Shown here: positions 34,716-44,338 of the stretch, piece after piece | How positions within the stretch are numbered: the stretch's first letter is position 1 | How the letters are laid out: each line of letters opens with the position of its first letter | NCBI RefSeq assembly: GCF_025200715.1 | Contig: NZ_CP104144.1 | Coordinates: forward strand, 2,046,001-2,110,000 | Length of the DNA: 64,000 nucleotides | Origin: Rhizobium sullae | Lineage (GTDB): Bacteria; Pseudomonadota; Alphaproteobacteria; Rhizobiales; Rhizobiaceae | Direction: 5' to 3' | Position numbers and translations under genes: made by a program | Notes under the pieces: model-generated | Database searches by the model: none | What the model saw: the letters and a program-made list of their open reading frames with translations, nothing else | What the model was told of the DNA's origin: nothing

Positions 34716-35645
34716 TCACAGCGGCCTACCCCCCTCCTGCTGGCGGTCCAACTCACCTAGGACCGCCAGCGCGACATAGCTATCCTGTAGCGAGAGGCCA
34801 GAGCTGTCGAATACCGCTATCTGCTCGGCAGACTGCCGACCGGGCGCGGTACCCCGTAATACTTCGCCGATCGCAATCAGCGAGGCATCGCTGGGAGCGT
34901 GCTGAAACTCGCCGACAGCGCGCCACTGCGTAGGCAGATCGCAGAACAGCCGTGCAGCGGCCAGTAGCGGCACGGGCAATTCCTGCTTGCCGATCGCATC
35001 AGATCCCATAGTCGAGACATGGGTGCCGTCCCGAACCCAATCGGCCCGAAACAGCGGCGCTGTGGCCCCAGTTGCCGTGACGATGATATCAGAGCATCGG
35101 CAGGCGGCCTCTGCCTCCGACATCTCTGCTGCAATTCCAGCGACGTTCAAGTGTCCGACCATGGCGAGCGACGACGATTGTGCGCGGCCCACGACCAGCA
35201 CCCGGCGCAGCCGTCGGATGCGTGACAGTGCTGCCACCTCATATTCAGCCTGATGGCCAGTACCAAAAATCGCCAGGACCTCAGCCTCCGGCCTCGCCAG
35301 GATGTCAGTCGCGACAGCATCAGTCGCAGCTGTTCGAAAGGCATTCAGCGTGCCGGCCTCGACGATCGTACCGATCCGTCCACGGGTCTGATCAAACAGA
35401 AGGATCAGCGAGTTGTGGCGGGGCAGGTCAAGCGCGTCATTGCCAAGAAAGCAGGATCCGATCTTGATCCCCGCGGCGGCAGGCCCAGCGGCGGATTTGA
35501 TCCGTGAACCGGTCAGATTGCGATTGGCAAGCGGGAGCGCTCTGAGCTTTACAAAACCGCCGATCGCAGATGAACAGCCGTCGTTCCGATTGCGTGGCCC
35601 GACAAGTGGACACGCATGATCCACCAAAATGGAAGCCGAGCTCAT
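34716..35645 (-). CDS. Ornithine cyclodeaminase/mu-crystallin-like protein with an abnormal start
   Basis: From about residue 60 the protein matches the family: KIGSCFLGND, NSLILLFDQTRGRIGTIVEAGTLNAFRTAATDA, LAIFGTGHQAEYEVAALS (NAD-binding motif) and TATGATAPLFRADWVRDGTHVSTMGSDA. The first 40 residues do not resemble the family's usual start. The ORF reaches upstream to 35747, which overlaps the end of virB11, so the true beginning is probably lost by a recombination near 35600. It may be a broken gene; the catalytic core is otherwise complete. Confidence 0.55.
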   Translation of the reverse strand: MSSASILVDHACPLVGPRNRNDGCSSAIGGFVKLRALPLANRNLTGSRIKSAAGPAAAGIKIGSCFLGNDALDLPRHNSLILLFDQTRGRIGTIVEAGTLNAFRTAATDAVATDILARPEAEVLAIFGTGHQAEYEVAALSRIRRLRRVLVVGRAQSSSLAMVGHLNVAGIAAEMSEAEAACRCSDIIVTATGATAPLFRADWVRDGTHVSTMGSDAIGKQELPVPLLAAARLFCDLPTQWRAVGEFQHAPSDASLIAIGEVLRGTAPGRQSAEQIAVFDSSGLSLQDSYVALAVLGELDRQQEGGRPL

Positions 35646-35688
35646 CGCGGACGCAGACCATGCGAACCAGCAAAACTCGCGCACGGAC

Positions 35689-36738
35689 CTATCGGAACTC
35701 ACGATGATCGCGACTGCTGCCATCGGACATGCCGGCTGCGGTCGCATGGGCGTCCCGGTAATAGACCTCGCTCACCCGAAACCGTCCATCGATGCGTTTG
35801 CACTGGACGATGACGTCAATGGCGATCATCAACAGCTCACGGATATCATGCCTGTCGAGGTCCCTGCCGCCTTCCGATTCCTTGACCAGCAAGGTCAGCT
35901 GTTCGAAGGCCAGCTGCGCGGAGTCGGCGTGGACTGTCGTGATCGAACCGGGGTGGCCCGAATTGACATTGCGGATGTAATAGAAGGCCGTTCCGTCTCG
36001 CAGTTCCTGCAGCAGGATCCGATCCGGCCGCATGCGCAGGCAGGATTCCAGCAGGTCCTTGGCGCCGACCTTCGCCAGGCCTTGACCACCCTTGGAATAA
36101 AAGAGGCGAACGTGGTTCGATTGCGGGATGACCAGCTCGGGCGTGTCCTCGATCGAAATGATCCGCTCGCTTGCCGGGATATGACGGATCAACGCCTTCG
36201 ACAAGGTCGTTTTGCCGGAGCCCGTTGCGCCGGAAATGATGATGTTCTTTTTCGCTTGGACGGCTTGTCGCAGAAACGCCCTGTAAGCCCTGTTCCTGTA
36301 GAACCCCAAAAGCTTGCGGTCCGATGTGTTACCGTCTCTTTCGGCTTTTGCGGCATCGTCGAATAATCCGCCCTGCTCGAGATCGTCGAGGCTCAGCGAG
36401 ACCGACGACGGCTTTCGGATCGTGACGCTGACGGTTCCCTGCGTCGTTGCCGGTGGGATCACGATCTGGATGCGCTCATCACCTGGCAGCGTGGCCGACA
36501 GGATCGGCCGCGTTTCGTCGATCGATTGATTGGAATAGCTTGCGATAGCGCGCGCGAGACGCATCAGCTTGTCGAAGGATAGATCAGGCAGATCGTGGGT
36601 CTGCCATCCGGCCGCCCCCTCGGTCACCACCTGACCTGGCCGGTTGACGATGATCTCGTAAAGCGACCGGTCGCGCAGATAGGGGCAAATTGGCGCCAGG
36701 AGCTCGCGCACTACACCGGAATCAGCTCCTTCCGCCAT
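35689..36738 (-). CDS. virB11: VirB11 traffic ATPase
   Basis: A 349-residue hexameric ATPase of the conjugation channel, with an N-terminal domain, Walker A GATGSGKTTLSK (about residue 171), the Asp box SIEDTPELVIP, and the His box HPGSITTVHADSA. It powers pilus assembly and substrate transfer at the inner membrane. It ends the virB operon. The start at 36738 (MAEGADSG) is chosen; the frame is open to 36858 within virB10. Confidence 0.95.
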   Translation of the reverse strand: MAEGADSGVVRELLAPICPYLRDRSLYEIIVNRPGQVVTEGAAGWQTHDLPDLSFDKLMRLARAIASYSNQSIDETRPILSATLPGDERIQIVIPPATTQGTVSVTIRKPSSVSLSLDDLEQGGLFDDAAKAERDGNTSDRKLLGFYRNRAYRAFLRQAVQAKKNIIISGATGSGKTTLSKALIRHIPASERIISIEDTPELVIPQSNHVRLFYSKGGQGLAKVGAKDLLESCLRMRPDRILLQELRDGTAFYYIRNVNSGHPGSITTVHADSAQLAFEQLTLLVKESEGGRDLDRHDIRELLMIAIDVIVQCKRIDGRFRVSEVYYRDAHATAAGMSDGSSRDHREFR

Positions 36739-36748
36739 TTGCGATCTC

Positions 36749-37918
36749 CTATTTCGTGACAAGCCTCGATGCGGGACTGAAGTCGCCGCGCAAAGCGCGA
36801 TCGTAGACCCTGTTGCGAGGCTCGGTAACGCGCAGCCGGTAGATGCCGGAAAAATCAAGATCCCGCGCCACGAAGATTAAGACCAGTTCGCCCTGGTGTT
36901 TCTGAAGCGTCGGCGGAATGTTGATCGACTGTTCCACGGCGATTGCCGCGGCCTGTCGTCCGGCGCTCGTCGTGTTCTGCGCTTCGACATCGCCGTCGTG
37001 CAGCCGGCTGCTCGCGTAGGAGGTCGCATCGCCGACGATCGACAGCAGGATCGCGCTGCCGAAACGCTCCCACCAGTGGGTGTCGACATGGCCGTCCAAG
37101 CCGGCGCGCCCGAGAGGATCCGTCGCAGGCGACGCGAGCGTAACGATCACGCCCTTTGGCGTCTTGGCACGGTTCCACAGGACAAACAGGCGTTTTTGAC
37201 CGCGGCGAAGACCGCCGCGATATTCGCCGACGATCTGTGTGCCCTTCTCCATCAGCACGATACGGCCATTGTCCGACAGCACGTCGCGATTGATGACGCA
37301 GCTTGCAAAGCCCGGCTGGTCCGAGGAAAGCGCCGTTTCCAGCACGCAAGGGATGGACGTTCCCATGGCCACGATAAAATCGCGATCTCCAAGCATGCCG
37401 GCGCGCGAGCCTTGCAGTTGCGTCGGCGCCAGAATCCTGTTGAACCGCTGGTCTTCGTTTGCTGCCTGCGAACCGGGAGCGCCGGGATTGACGCCGAACG
37501 GAAAGTCGTTTGATGCAGCATCCGAACTCTGGTTCTGCCGATCGCCAACCGGCGCCTTTTCGCCGCCATAAGCGATCACCGGCGCACGGCGAGCAGCGTC
37601 CAGGAGCTTATCCTCCTCGACCGGCGCCTGCTCGGTCACGACGGGCGTTGGCAGCTCGACTTCCGCCGGCATCGTGACAGGTTGGACCGGTTCCCTGGCG
37701 GGCTCGAAATCCGACGTCTGGCGGATCACGACCCGTTCGGGTTGGGTCCCCTCCGCGGGCTTGTTCTGGCCGCGCATCGACCAGAGTGCAAACGCGACGA
37801 AGGCCACGATCGCCATGGCAATCGCGCCGCGTTTCAGGATCGGGTTGTTGTCGAACTGGCGGCCGGCCGTTGTTTCCGCGCGCTCGCCGGGGATCCGGGT
37901 GTTGTCTTGCTCGGACAT
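36749..37918 (-). CDS. virB10: VirB10 core-complex protein
   Basis: A 389-residue protein with one N-terminal transmembrane helix (GAIAMAIVAFVAFALWSM), a Pro-rich periplasmic linker and the C-terminal TrbI/VirB10 domain (ILAPTQLQGSRAGMLGDRDF, IPCVLETALSSDQPG, DGHVDTHWWERFG). It spans both membranes and senses ATPase activity. It is followed by virB11 with 10 bases between. Confidence 0.94.
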   Translation of the reverse strand: MSEQDNTRIPGERAETTAGRQFDNNPILKRGAIAMAIVAFVAFALWSMRGQNKPAEGTQPERVVIRQTSDFEPAREPVQPVTMPAEVELPTPVVTEQAPVEEDKLLDAARRAPVIAYGGEKAPVGDRQNQSSDAASNDFPFGVNPGAPGSQAANEDQRFNRILAPTQLQGSRAGMLGDRDFIVAMGTSIPCVLETALSSDQPGFASCVINRDVLSDNGRIVLMEKGTQIVGEYRGGLRRGQKRLFVLWNRAKTPKGVIVTLASPATDPLGRAGLDGHVDTHWWERFGSAILLSIVGDATSYASSRLHDGDVEAQNTTSAGRQAAAIAVEQSINIPPTLQKHQGELVLIFVARDLDFSGIYRLRVTEPRNRVYDRALRGDFSPASRLVTK

Positions 37919-37927
37919 GACGTTTTC

Positions 37928-38785
37928 CTATTGCGCGACAGCGGGTTGTGTCTTCACGACCCGCTCCACGTACGGTGACGTCGTGTTGGTCTCAGGCTTG
38001 ATGCCGACACGATCATAGGCCTCGTTGAAGATGCACAAGACGTCCCCTCCCCTGCGCAGAATGAACTTGCGGCTGACGGCATGGACCAGCACCAGATTGC
38101 CGTCGACGGATTTCGGAACCAGGCTCTCAGTGCCGTCGGAGTTTTCCAGGTAGATTGCCGGCATTTCCTGATTGCCGGCAAAGGCGAAGGTCGTGAGCCT
38201 GCCGTTGTCATAGACGGCCTGCGGTTCGAGCGAGACAGAGCCTTGCGCCGAATAGCGCCAGTTCCGCGGCCCATAGGCCTCATGGAGCGCGAGCACCCGG
38301 TCCGCCCGACCTGCCTCAGCAGCCTGAGCACGGAGGGCGGCCTCCTGACGGCGGCGCTCCGCCTCATCGGCTGGGTAGCGGTACTTCACGTAAAAATAGG
38401 TGTTTTGTCCGACCTCGACCGTTCCGTCCCGCACGGTCAGTTCCATCTGATAGCTGCGGGTCGATCCGTTGCGCCTTGTCGTCACAACCGAGATATTGGT
38501 CACCGGCTGATGTTCGCGCGGCTTCAGGAACAGCATGTTGCCGGCCGGCGCCACCTCCCATGCGACGCTATTGCCGAGCGCCACATGGGCAATCTCCTCG
38601 TCAGCAGCAAACTCGACCTGGATCGACGAGCGCAAGGTGCCGACGATCCTTGTGATGTTGTAGGGCTGATAATCCACGAAGCGGATACGGCTATCCTGCG
38701 ATGCGCCGCGGGGAATTTCCAGGGCACCTGCTGTCAGTGAAAGACCAAGGCTCAAAACAGAGGCGATCAGGAATATCTGTTTCAA
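37928..38785 (-). CDS. virB9: VirB9 core-complex protein
   Basis: A 285-residue exported protein with a signal peptide (SVLSLGLSLTAGA) and the VirB9 N-domain (ASQDSRIRFVDYQPYNI, LGNSVAWEVAPAGNMLFLKP, NISVVTTRR) plus the C-terminal beta-sandwich with YFYVKYRYP and PQAVYDNGRLTTFAF. It forms the outer-membrane core with VirB7 and VirB10. Overlaps virB8 by 4 bases. Confidence 0.94.
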   Translation of the reverse strand: MKQIFLIASVLSLGLSLTAGALEIPRGASQDSRIRFVDYQPYNITRIVGTLRSSIQVEFAADEEIAHVALGNSVAWEVAPAGNMLFLKPREHQPVTNISVVTTRRNGSTRSYQMELTVRDGTVEVGQNTYFYVKYRYPADEAERRRQEAALRAQAAEAGRADRVLALHEAYGPRNWRYSAQGSVSLEPQAVYDNGRLTTFAFAGNQEMPAIYLENSDGTESLVPKSVDGNLVLVHAVSRKFILRRGGDVLCIFNEAYDRVGIKPETNTTSPYVERVVKTQPAVAQ

Positions 38786-39492
38786 TTGATGGCCTCCGGA
38801 TCGGCGCGATATTCGCTGACCGCAAAGCCCAGGGGATTAACCAGACGGTCGGTCGACGACATCGGCGCGTTGACATAGGAAAAGGTGAGCGTTGCAACCC
38901 AGTGCGTGGTGCGCACATCGTCTCCGCGGGTGATCGTCCGCATGTAGCGCACGGAGGCCACGTTGGCATTGATCAGGGAGATCGAAACAATATTGATGCG
39001 CGCCGTCGCGCTGCGGCCGTAGACATTCTGCGGAGATTGCGGGTTGCTGCCCCGGTAGACGGTTGCAAAACGCGTCTGCTCCGGCTGCGTGGAGAGCAAG
39101 GCAACGGTTCGGAAATTCTCCTCGGCCTCGCTCCAGACATAACCTTCTCGCGCGCGCACATACTTGGCCCCGAAGTATTTGGTGACGGCCTCGTCATAGC
39201 TCCCGGCGACCGACTTCAAGGCGGAGACGACGTCGACGATGCCGGTGGCGTTGTCGACGCGGACCACAAAGGGCTCGACCGTTTTCAAGGGGGTCAGCCC
39301 GGCAATGGCGAAGACGGAGACGGCCGCCACGATGCCGGCACAACCAGCAACGAACCAGGCGATGCGGGCAGAGCGCTCCACTTGGATGAGCCGATCCTGA
39401 TCGAACCGGCGCGCCTTTTCGAAGTAGCTCTTCAGATTATCCGGCGTCACCATCTCACTCGCCCTTACCTGGATGGTTGGTACCTCCGACAT
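38782..39492 (-). CDS. virB8: VirB8 inner-membrane assembly factor
   Basis: A 236-residue protein with a cytoplasmic N-terminus, one membrane helix (IAWFVAGCAGIVAAVSVFAIA) and the periplasmic VirB8 domain (VDNATGIVDVVSA, YVRAREGYVW, ATARINIVSISLIN). It bridges the channel components in the periplasm. Its first codons overlap the end of the virB7-like gene. Confidence 0.94.
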   Translation of the reverse strand: MSEVPTIQVRASEMVTPDNLKSYFEKARRFDQDRLIQVERSARIAWFVAGCAGIVAAVSVFAIAGLTPLKTVEPFVVRVDNATGIVDVVSALKSVAGSYDEAVTKYFGAKYVRAREGYVWSEAEENFRTVALLSTQPEQTRFATVYRGSNPQSPQNVYGRSATARINIVSISLINANVASVRYMRTITRGDDVRTTHWVATLTFSYVNAPMSSTDRLVNPLGFAVSEYRADPEAIN

Positions 39493-39757
39493 TGAAACGC
39501 GCGAAGGCGGCCGGCTTTGCTGAGGCTAGCTCATGCGCGTAGGGCGCGGCATGGCCTGCCGGGTCCGCAGGACTGGCCTTCGACGTAGGCTGCTTCAGCT
39601 TACTGTCATCTTCCCACTGCCACATGGACCGGTTCAGCGGCCGGCGGGAGTAGCCGTCGCATTTGGGAAGCGGGTGTGTCATCGCGCTGCAGGCGGAAAG
39701 TGTCCCGGCGATGAGAAACAATGAAACGGTGCGAAGCATGCGGAAACAACCTGTCAT
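39455..39757 (-). CDS. virB7: VirB7-like lipoprotein
   Basis: A 100-residue lipoprotein with signal MLRTVSLFLIAGTLSAC and lipobox LSAC, located between virB6 and virB8 as in VirB operons. VirB7 stabilises VirB9 in the outer membrane. This one is longer than typical (about 55), with a low-complexity Ala/Pro tail. The start may be the ATG at 39739. Overlaps virB8 by 38 bases. Confidence 0.75.
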   Translation of the reverse strand: MTGCFRMLRTVSLFLIAGTLSACSAMTHPLPKCDGYSRRPLNRSMWQWEDDSKLKQPTSKASPADPAGHAAPYAHELASAKPAAFARFNVGGTNHPGKGE

Positions 39758-39776
39758 TTTCTTAGGGAGGCGGCCG

Positions 39777-40709
39777 TCATTCTGCCCCTTTCGGTCTGAA
39801 ACGGCGCGAAACGGTGCGGGCACGTCGCCCGGCCGCTCTCGCGGTATACGAGGCTGCCCGGGCAAGCGTGCTTTCGTGAGCATCGCGAGCGGCACCATAG
39901 CCGTAGGTCAAGGATGCCCCGCCTGCGGCGAGAGCCGACGCAATACCGGGCAACTGATAGAAGACGTAAAGCGCGGCAAGGCAGATGGAGCAGAGCGCGA
40001 TCGGGCGCATCAGGACGTCGCTATAGCTTTCGACAGCCGTAAAGGTCGTGTCGATGCAGGTGATCAACAGCGAGCCGATCGCAACGACCAAAACCTGCAG
40101 AATGACGAAATTGGCAAGCTGTCCTATCCAGGATTCGGTGAAACGGCGCGTGGACTGGAACATGGCAAGCGCAACGAAGATCGGGCCGATCGCAAGCACG
40201 ACGGCGAGTGCCAGCCGAGCGTAGAGGGAAATGATGTAACCGATCGCCGCGACAATAAAGCTCGCGCCAATAACCATCATACCGCCGATACCGGTAACGA
40301 TGTCGACCGGCCAGGAAGCGCGGGACCAGATCTCGTAGGCGCACCTCTGGCCCTTGTCGAGCAGGCTGTCGAACGTCGAGGCGCTCGGCGCAGTGCCCGC
40401 ATTCAACGCCTGAGAAATCTCCTTGGGCAGCATCTCGAAGAACAGATCGGTCACATAGGTCTGGTACTCGCTGGCGTTCCTCACCAGCATGACGATGATT
40501 GCAAGCTTCATTGCCCGAAACGCAAACTCAAGAATGGGCTCCTGGACAGAACCGCGCAGCACAAGGTAGCCGAAGAGCACGACGTAGAGCGTCAGCGCCG
40601 CGGTGAGCGGGGCGGTCACCCAGTTGGCGATGTTTGCGGTGCCTGACGAGATGAAATTCTCGAGCGGCGCCTTGAACTGCCCATCCACGAAGCTGAAGAC
40701 CTGATACAT
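39777..40709 (-). CDS. virB6: VirB6-type polytopic inner-membrane channel protein
   Basis: A 310-residue membrane protein with multiple helices and the VirB6/TrbL-like core (LALAVVLAIGPIFVALAMFQSTRRFTESWIGQLANFVILQVLV). It forms part of the inner-membrane pore. It follows the eexN-like gene by 3 bases and precedes virB7. Confidence 0.92.
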   Translation of the reverse strand: MYQVFSFVDGQFKAPLENFISSGTANIANWVTAPLTAALTLYVVLFGYLVLRGSVQEPILEFAFRAMKLAIIVMLVRNASEYQTYVTDLFFEMLPKEISQALNAGTAPSASTFDSLLDKGQRCAYEIWSRASWPVDIVTGIGGMMVIGASFIVAAIGYIISLYARLALAVVLAIGPIFVALAMFQSTRRFTESWIGQLANFVILQVLVVAIGSLLITCIDTTFTAVESYSDVLMRPIALCSICLAALYVFYQLPGIASALAAGGASLTYGYGAARDAHESTLARAASYTARAAGRRARTVSRRFRPKGAE

Positions 40710-40712
40710 CCC

Positions 40713-40937
40713 TTAGCCTCCGGGCGACTTGCGCATCGGTCCAGACCGCAGCTTCACGTCCGCCGCCTCCGCGTTTTCTTGCGCGTCAGCAGGTCCGATG
40801 CGATTGTTCCGGCACTCGGCTGTGACCTTCGCAAGCAAGGCCTGATCAGCAGGCTGGTCGATGGTAGAGGTTTCTTCCGTCTGACCGAAGCAAACCGGCA
40901 ATGCCGGCGCGATCATTCCAAGAGGGGCCGGTTTCAT
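40713..40937 (-). CDS. EexN-like small lipoprotein
   Basis: A 74-residue protein with a signal (MKPAPLGMIAPALPVCF) carrying a lipobox-like LPVC and the EexN-like segment QALLAKVTAECRNNRIGPADAQENAEAADVKLR. EexN proteins mediate entry exclusion in some conjugative plasmids, blocking redundant transfer. Its start overlaps the virB5 stop by 4 bases. Assignment is moderate because the protein is short. Confidence 0.65.
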   Translation of the reverse strand: MKPAPLGMIAPALPVCFGQTEETSTIDQPADQALLAKVTAECRNNRIGPADAQENAEAADVKLRSGPMRKSPGG

Positions 40938-41635
40938 TTGAGCGCTGCTCCCATTGCGTCCATGCGGCTGCGCCAATCTTCCGCCTTTCGCTGGTCATCG
41001 ACCTGCACCTGCGCCTGCTGGACCATCTGCAAACCCTGCATGCGCAGCACGTCGGTTTGAAGAAACGCCGTTTCCGCCTGCAGCCGTGCCTGAAGATCGG
41101 CGATGTCCTTGGCGCCCGCCGCGCTGGAAATCTGCTGGCGGAGCTGATCGATGCCCTCGACGCGCTTGGTGGCTGCGTCATAGATCTGTTGGCCGAGGCT
41201 CATCTGGCCTGCGTTCTGCTTCTGGGCGCGCTGCAATTCCTGCGCGTAGAAATCATTGGCGTCGGTGTGATAGGTCGAATTGTGCTCGAGGAATTTCGAA
41301 GCGGAATTGCCGAAGGCGCCGGTCCCTGCCCCCTTGAACAGACCTTCGATGGCATTAAAGTCCTGTGGCAGCGCCTTGCGGATCGAAGGGTCGTTGAGCA
41401 GGCCTGCGACGTCCGCCATGTTGGTGATCTTGTTCAGCGATCCATAAAGCTGCTCAGCCTGCCGGAGCTGCTGGTTCAGCGTGTCGAGCTGGGATTTCAG
41501 CTGCGTGATGCTTTCGATCTGCTTTACGATCGCCGTCTGGTCGATGACCGGAATGCCCTGTGCGGATGCCATTGCGGTCGGCAACACGGTAGCTGCCGTC
41601 ATAAGAGAAAACCTTGCCCTTTTCCTTTGCCTCAT
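40934..41635 (-). CDS. virB5: VirB5 pilus-tip protein
   Basis: A 233-residue exported protein (signal SLMTAATVLPTAMASAQG) with the helical VirB5 features IVKQIESITQLKSQLDTLNQQLRQ and DIADLQARLQAETAFLQTDVLRMQGLQ. VirB5 caps the T-pilus and contacts the recipient. Overlaps virB4 and the eexN-like gene by 4 bases each. Confidence 0.93.
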   Translation of the reverse strand: MRQRKRARFSLMTAATVLPTAMASAQGIPVIDQTAIVKQIESITQLKSQLDTLNQQLRQAEQLYGSLNKITNMADVAGLLNDPSIRKALPQDFNAIEGLFKGAGTGAFGNSASKFLEHNSTYHTDANDFYAQELQRAQKQNAGQMSLGQQIYDAATKRVEGIDQLRQQISSAAGAKDIADLQARLQAETAFLQTDVLRMQGLQMVQQAQVQVDDQRKAEDWRSRMDAMGAALK

Positions 41636-43998
41636 CCCGCTCTCCTTCTTTGCTGAAATATCGCCAGCCAGTCCTCGCGCCGGTCACCGGCTTCTGCCCT
41701 GATCACCTCGGCAAGTTCCACGTTGGCCGTGCGGCCGGACAATATGGCAAGCTCGTCATCGAAGCCTCTGAGGTTCAGTTCTGCGACGACGCTGTTATGC
41801 CCTTGCTTGACGATGAAGCGGCGGCTTTCGGCAGGGAGTTCACGTGCGACAAGCTCGAACTCGCGTTCTGTGAGCTTGAAACCGTCTACGTAGTCGGCAT
41901 GATCGCCGCGCGGATTGGGAAGGAAGATCTGCGTCGGGCACTGCTCGATGATCGTGTGGGCGATCGGCGACACGATCGCATCGCGCGGGCTTTGGGTCGC
42001 AAACAGCATGAGCCCATTCTGTTTGCGGATCGTTTTGAGCTTGTTTTCGGCGAGATCGCGAAAACCTTCGTCCTGCAGGGCCTTCCAGAATTCATCGATC
42101 ACGATGATGATGCGGCGCCCGTCGATCAGCTGCTCGATGCGGAAAAAGAGATAGGCCATCAAGGGTGTGCGGATTTCCTCATTGTCGAGGAAATCCGTCA
42201 TGTCGTATCCGATGAATTTGGCACCGATCCCGATCTCGTCACCATCGTTGTCGAAGACCCAGCCAAGCGGCCCTTCTCGTTCCCAGCGCCGCAATCGCGA
42301 GGCGATGCCCTCAGGGTCGGTGTTGTTGAGGAAAGTGCGCAAGGCGCCGATGGAGCGTCGTTCGACCGGCAGGTCCGCCAGACCGTCGATGGCCGAGGCG
42401 ATCTCGCGCAGCTCTGTCACCATCAGCTCACGCTTCGCCGATCCCGCGAGCTTGCCGACCCACCGTGCGAGAAACACCTTGTTTTCCGCTGTGAGCGCAA
42501 GTGCCTTGAGCGGTGCGCAGCCGGTGGCAATGCCATTCCTCAGCGGCAGGTAAGCGCCGCCCGCTGCCCGGACGAAAAGGTCCGCTCCACGATCCTTGTC
42601 GAAAAAGACCATGTGGGGATCGTGCTTTTCGAGCTGGGAAAGCATGAAGTTCACGAGCACGGTCTTGCCCGTGCCCGATGGTCCGCAGATGAACGTGTTG
42701 CCAAGGTCGCCGTGGTGGAAGTTGAAGTAGAAAGGCGAGCCGGACGCGGTTTTCAACATGGCGACGGCCGGTCCCCACTCGTTTCCGTCCTTCTGCCCGA
42801 TTGGATAGGAGTGGAAAGGCGAAAATGCCGCGAAATTCCGGGATGTGATGGCGCCAGACCGCGCACGGTAGCGAAAGTTGCCGGGCAGTTGCGCCCACCA
42901 AGCCGCTTCAAGCCCGAGATCCTCGCGCGCGACGACCGCACCGCCACTGGTAAGGTGCGAGCGCGCCTTCGCCAGATTGTCGGTCAGCTCTTTGACCGAA
43001 ATAGCGAAGACTGAAAGAGTAAGGTGATGCTCGCCGAGCACGAAGCGGTTGGATTCGAGATCGTCCATCGCCGCGTCGAGTTCCTCGACCTGGGATGCCG
43101 CCTTGTCGCCGGCGCTGACCATCTGGTTCTGCTTGCGCCCCATGATGACGCGCGCATCCGCTTTCGAGATGAAGGCGAAGGATTGTGTGAGGATAAGCTC
43201 GAACGGGGCCGTCAGAATGCCGTCGAGCATGCCGCTGCGGGTGGTTGCCGGATATTCCTTGAACCCAAACATTGCGGCATAGCGGCTTTCGGCTTCGTGA
43301 CGGATTTCGATCGTCTCGCGGCCGAAAATCACCCGATCGGAATAGATCGCAGATGAAATCCGTCCTTCCGTCAATGGAACGGGCTCGCGCCGGCCGCCCA
43401 CGATCTGGTGCAGAACCTCGCTCGGCTCGGAGAAAAGGGTGCCGTCCTGCTCGTAGAGGGAGAGCACGCGGGGCTCGAAGCGTTTCAGGCCCGCGGTGAT
43501 GTCGGACAGCTTGTCGTGCAGGTGCTTCAGCGCAGTTTCGTTGAGCTCGATATCGGCCCGGCGTGCCCTGCGCAGCCGCGAAAGAATCTCGGCGGCCTTT
43601 TCGGCGGGATCTCGTCCGGGATGCCAGACCAGTGAGAGGTAGAGATCGTTGCGAAACAGCTCCTCGCCGATCATGCGCTCGCGGTATTTTGAATTCAGCG
43701 CGTCGGAGAAAGAATTGGTGAATTTTCCTTCCGGATAGTCGTTGTCGCGGCGGCGAATGACATGCGTCCAGAGCGCGAGGCGCTCGTCGGCGATGTTCCG
43801 GTAGAGGGTGTTCAGGTTGCTGTGCAGGCTGTTGAGGTCCAGGACATCCGCTGTTTCAAAGGAAATGCCTTCGAGCGCGATCATCACCATCAACGCCCTG
43901 GAATCGAGCCCGATCGCTATTTCGTCGACATGGCGCACGTAAGGAATAAAGGTCTCAGGCCCGAGTTCGCGGGACCGAAGCGTTGCTTTGCTAGGCAA
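41632..43998 (-). CDS. virB4: VirB4 conjugation ATPase
   Basis: A 788-residue ATPase with Walker A GPSGTGKTVLVNFML near residue 440 and Walker B-type IIIVIDEFWKALQDE, plus the family start ETFIPYVRHVDEIAIGLDS. It powers pilus biogenesis and dislocation of pilin. It overlaps virB3 by 8 bases and virB5 by 4 bases. Confidence 0.95.
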   Translation of the reverse strand: MPSKATLRSRELGPETFIPYVRHVDEIAIGLDSRALMVMIALEGISFETADVLDLNSLHSNLNTLYRNIADERLALWTHVIRRRDNDYPEGKFTNSFSDALNSKYRERMIGEELFRNDLYLSLVWHPGRDPAEKAAEILSRLRRARRADIELNETALKHLHDKLSDITAGLKRFEPRVLSLYEQDGTLFSEPSEVLHQIVGGRREPVPLTEGRISSAIYSDRVIFGRETIEIRHEAESRYAAMFGFKEYPATTRSGMLDGILTAPFELILTQSFAFISKADARVIMGRKQNQMVSAGDKAASQVEELDAAMDDLESNRFVLGEHHLTLSVFAISVKELTDNLAKARSHLTSGGAVVAREDLGLEAAWWAQLPGNFRYRARSGAITSRNFAAFSPFHSYPIGQKDGNEWGPAVAMLKTASGSPFYFNFHHGDLGNTFICGPSGTGKTVLVNFMLSQLEKHDPHMVFFDKDRGADLFVRAAGGAYLPLRNGIATGCAPLKALALTAENKVFLARWVGKLAGSAKRELMVTELREIASAIDGLADLPVERRSIGALRTFLNNTDPEGIASRLRRWEREGPLGWVFDNDGDEIGIGAKFIGYDMTDFLDNEEIRTPLMAYLFFRIEQLIDGRRIIIVIDEFWKALQDEGFRDLAENKLKTIRKQNGLMLFATQSPRDAIVSPIAHTIIEQCPTQIFLPNPRGDHADYVDGFKLTEREFELVARELPAESRRFIVKQGHNSVVAELNLRGFDDELAILSGRTANVELAEVIRAEAGDRREDWLAIFQQRRRAG

Positions 43999-44338
43999 GG
44001 CTCAAGTCCCCTTCGTCATAGCGTCTGGTGAGCTTCAGAGGTGAGAGCGTGGTCCCGCCCCAATAGGAGGTGTTTCGCGATCGACCGCGGGTTTCGATCC
44101 ACGAAATCAGGATCCGGAACGTGTTGTGGTCATGCTTGACGAGCGTTCGGAATAAGAGGTGGATGACGATTCCGACAAGCGCGTAGGCGATTGATCCCGC
44201 CGTGATGTAGAGGATCGTCGTCAGCATGACGTTCAAACCCATCGCCTCCATCGTCACACCGGCGATCATCGCCGGCCGTGTGCAGGCAAGGAACAGGGTG
44301 TCTTCTTCGATACCGGGACCTGCCGCCATCGGTCTCAT
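43991..44338 (-). CDS. virB3: VirB3 inner-membrane protein
   Basis: A 115-residue protein with the VirB3 core TRPAMIAGVTMEAMGLNVMLTTI and two membrane helices; it associates with VirB4 and VirB6. It overlaps virB2 by 4 bases. Confidence 0.92.
   Translation of the reverse strand: MRPMAAGPGIEEDTLFLACTRPAMIAGVTMEAMGLNVMLTTILYITAGSIAYALVGIVIHLLFRTLVKHDHNTFRILISWIETRGRSRNTSYWGGTTLSPLKLTRRYDEGDLSLA

Noticed and set aside
41614..43014. Plus-strand frame antisense to virB4
   Set aside because: No domain recognised; shadow of the virB4 coding strand.
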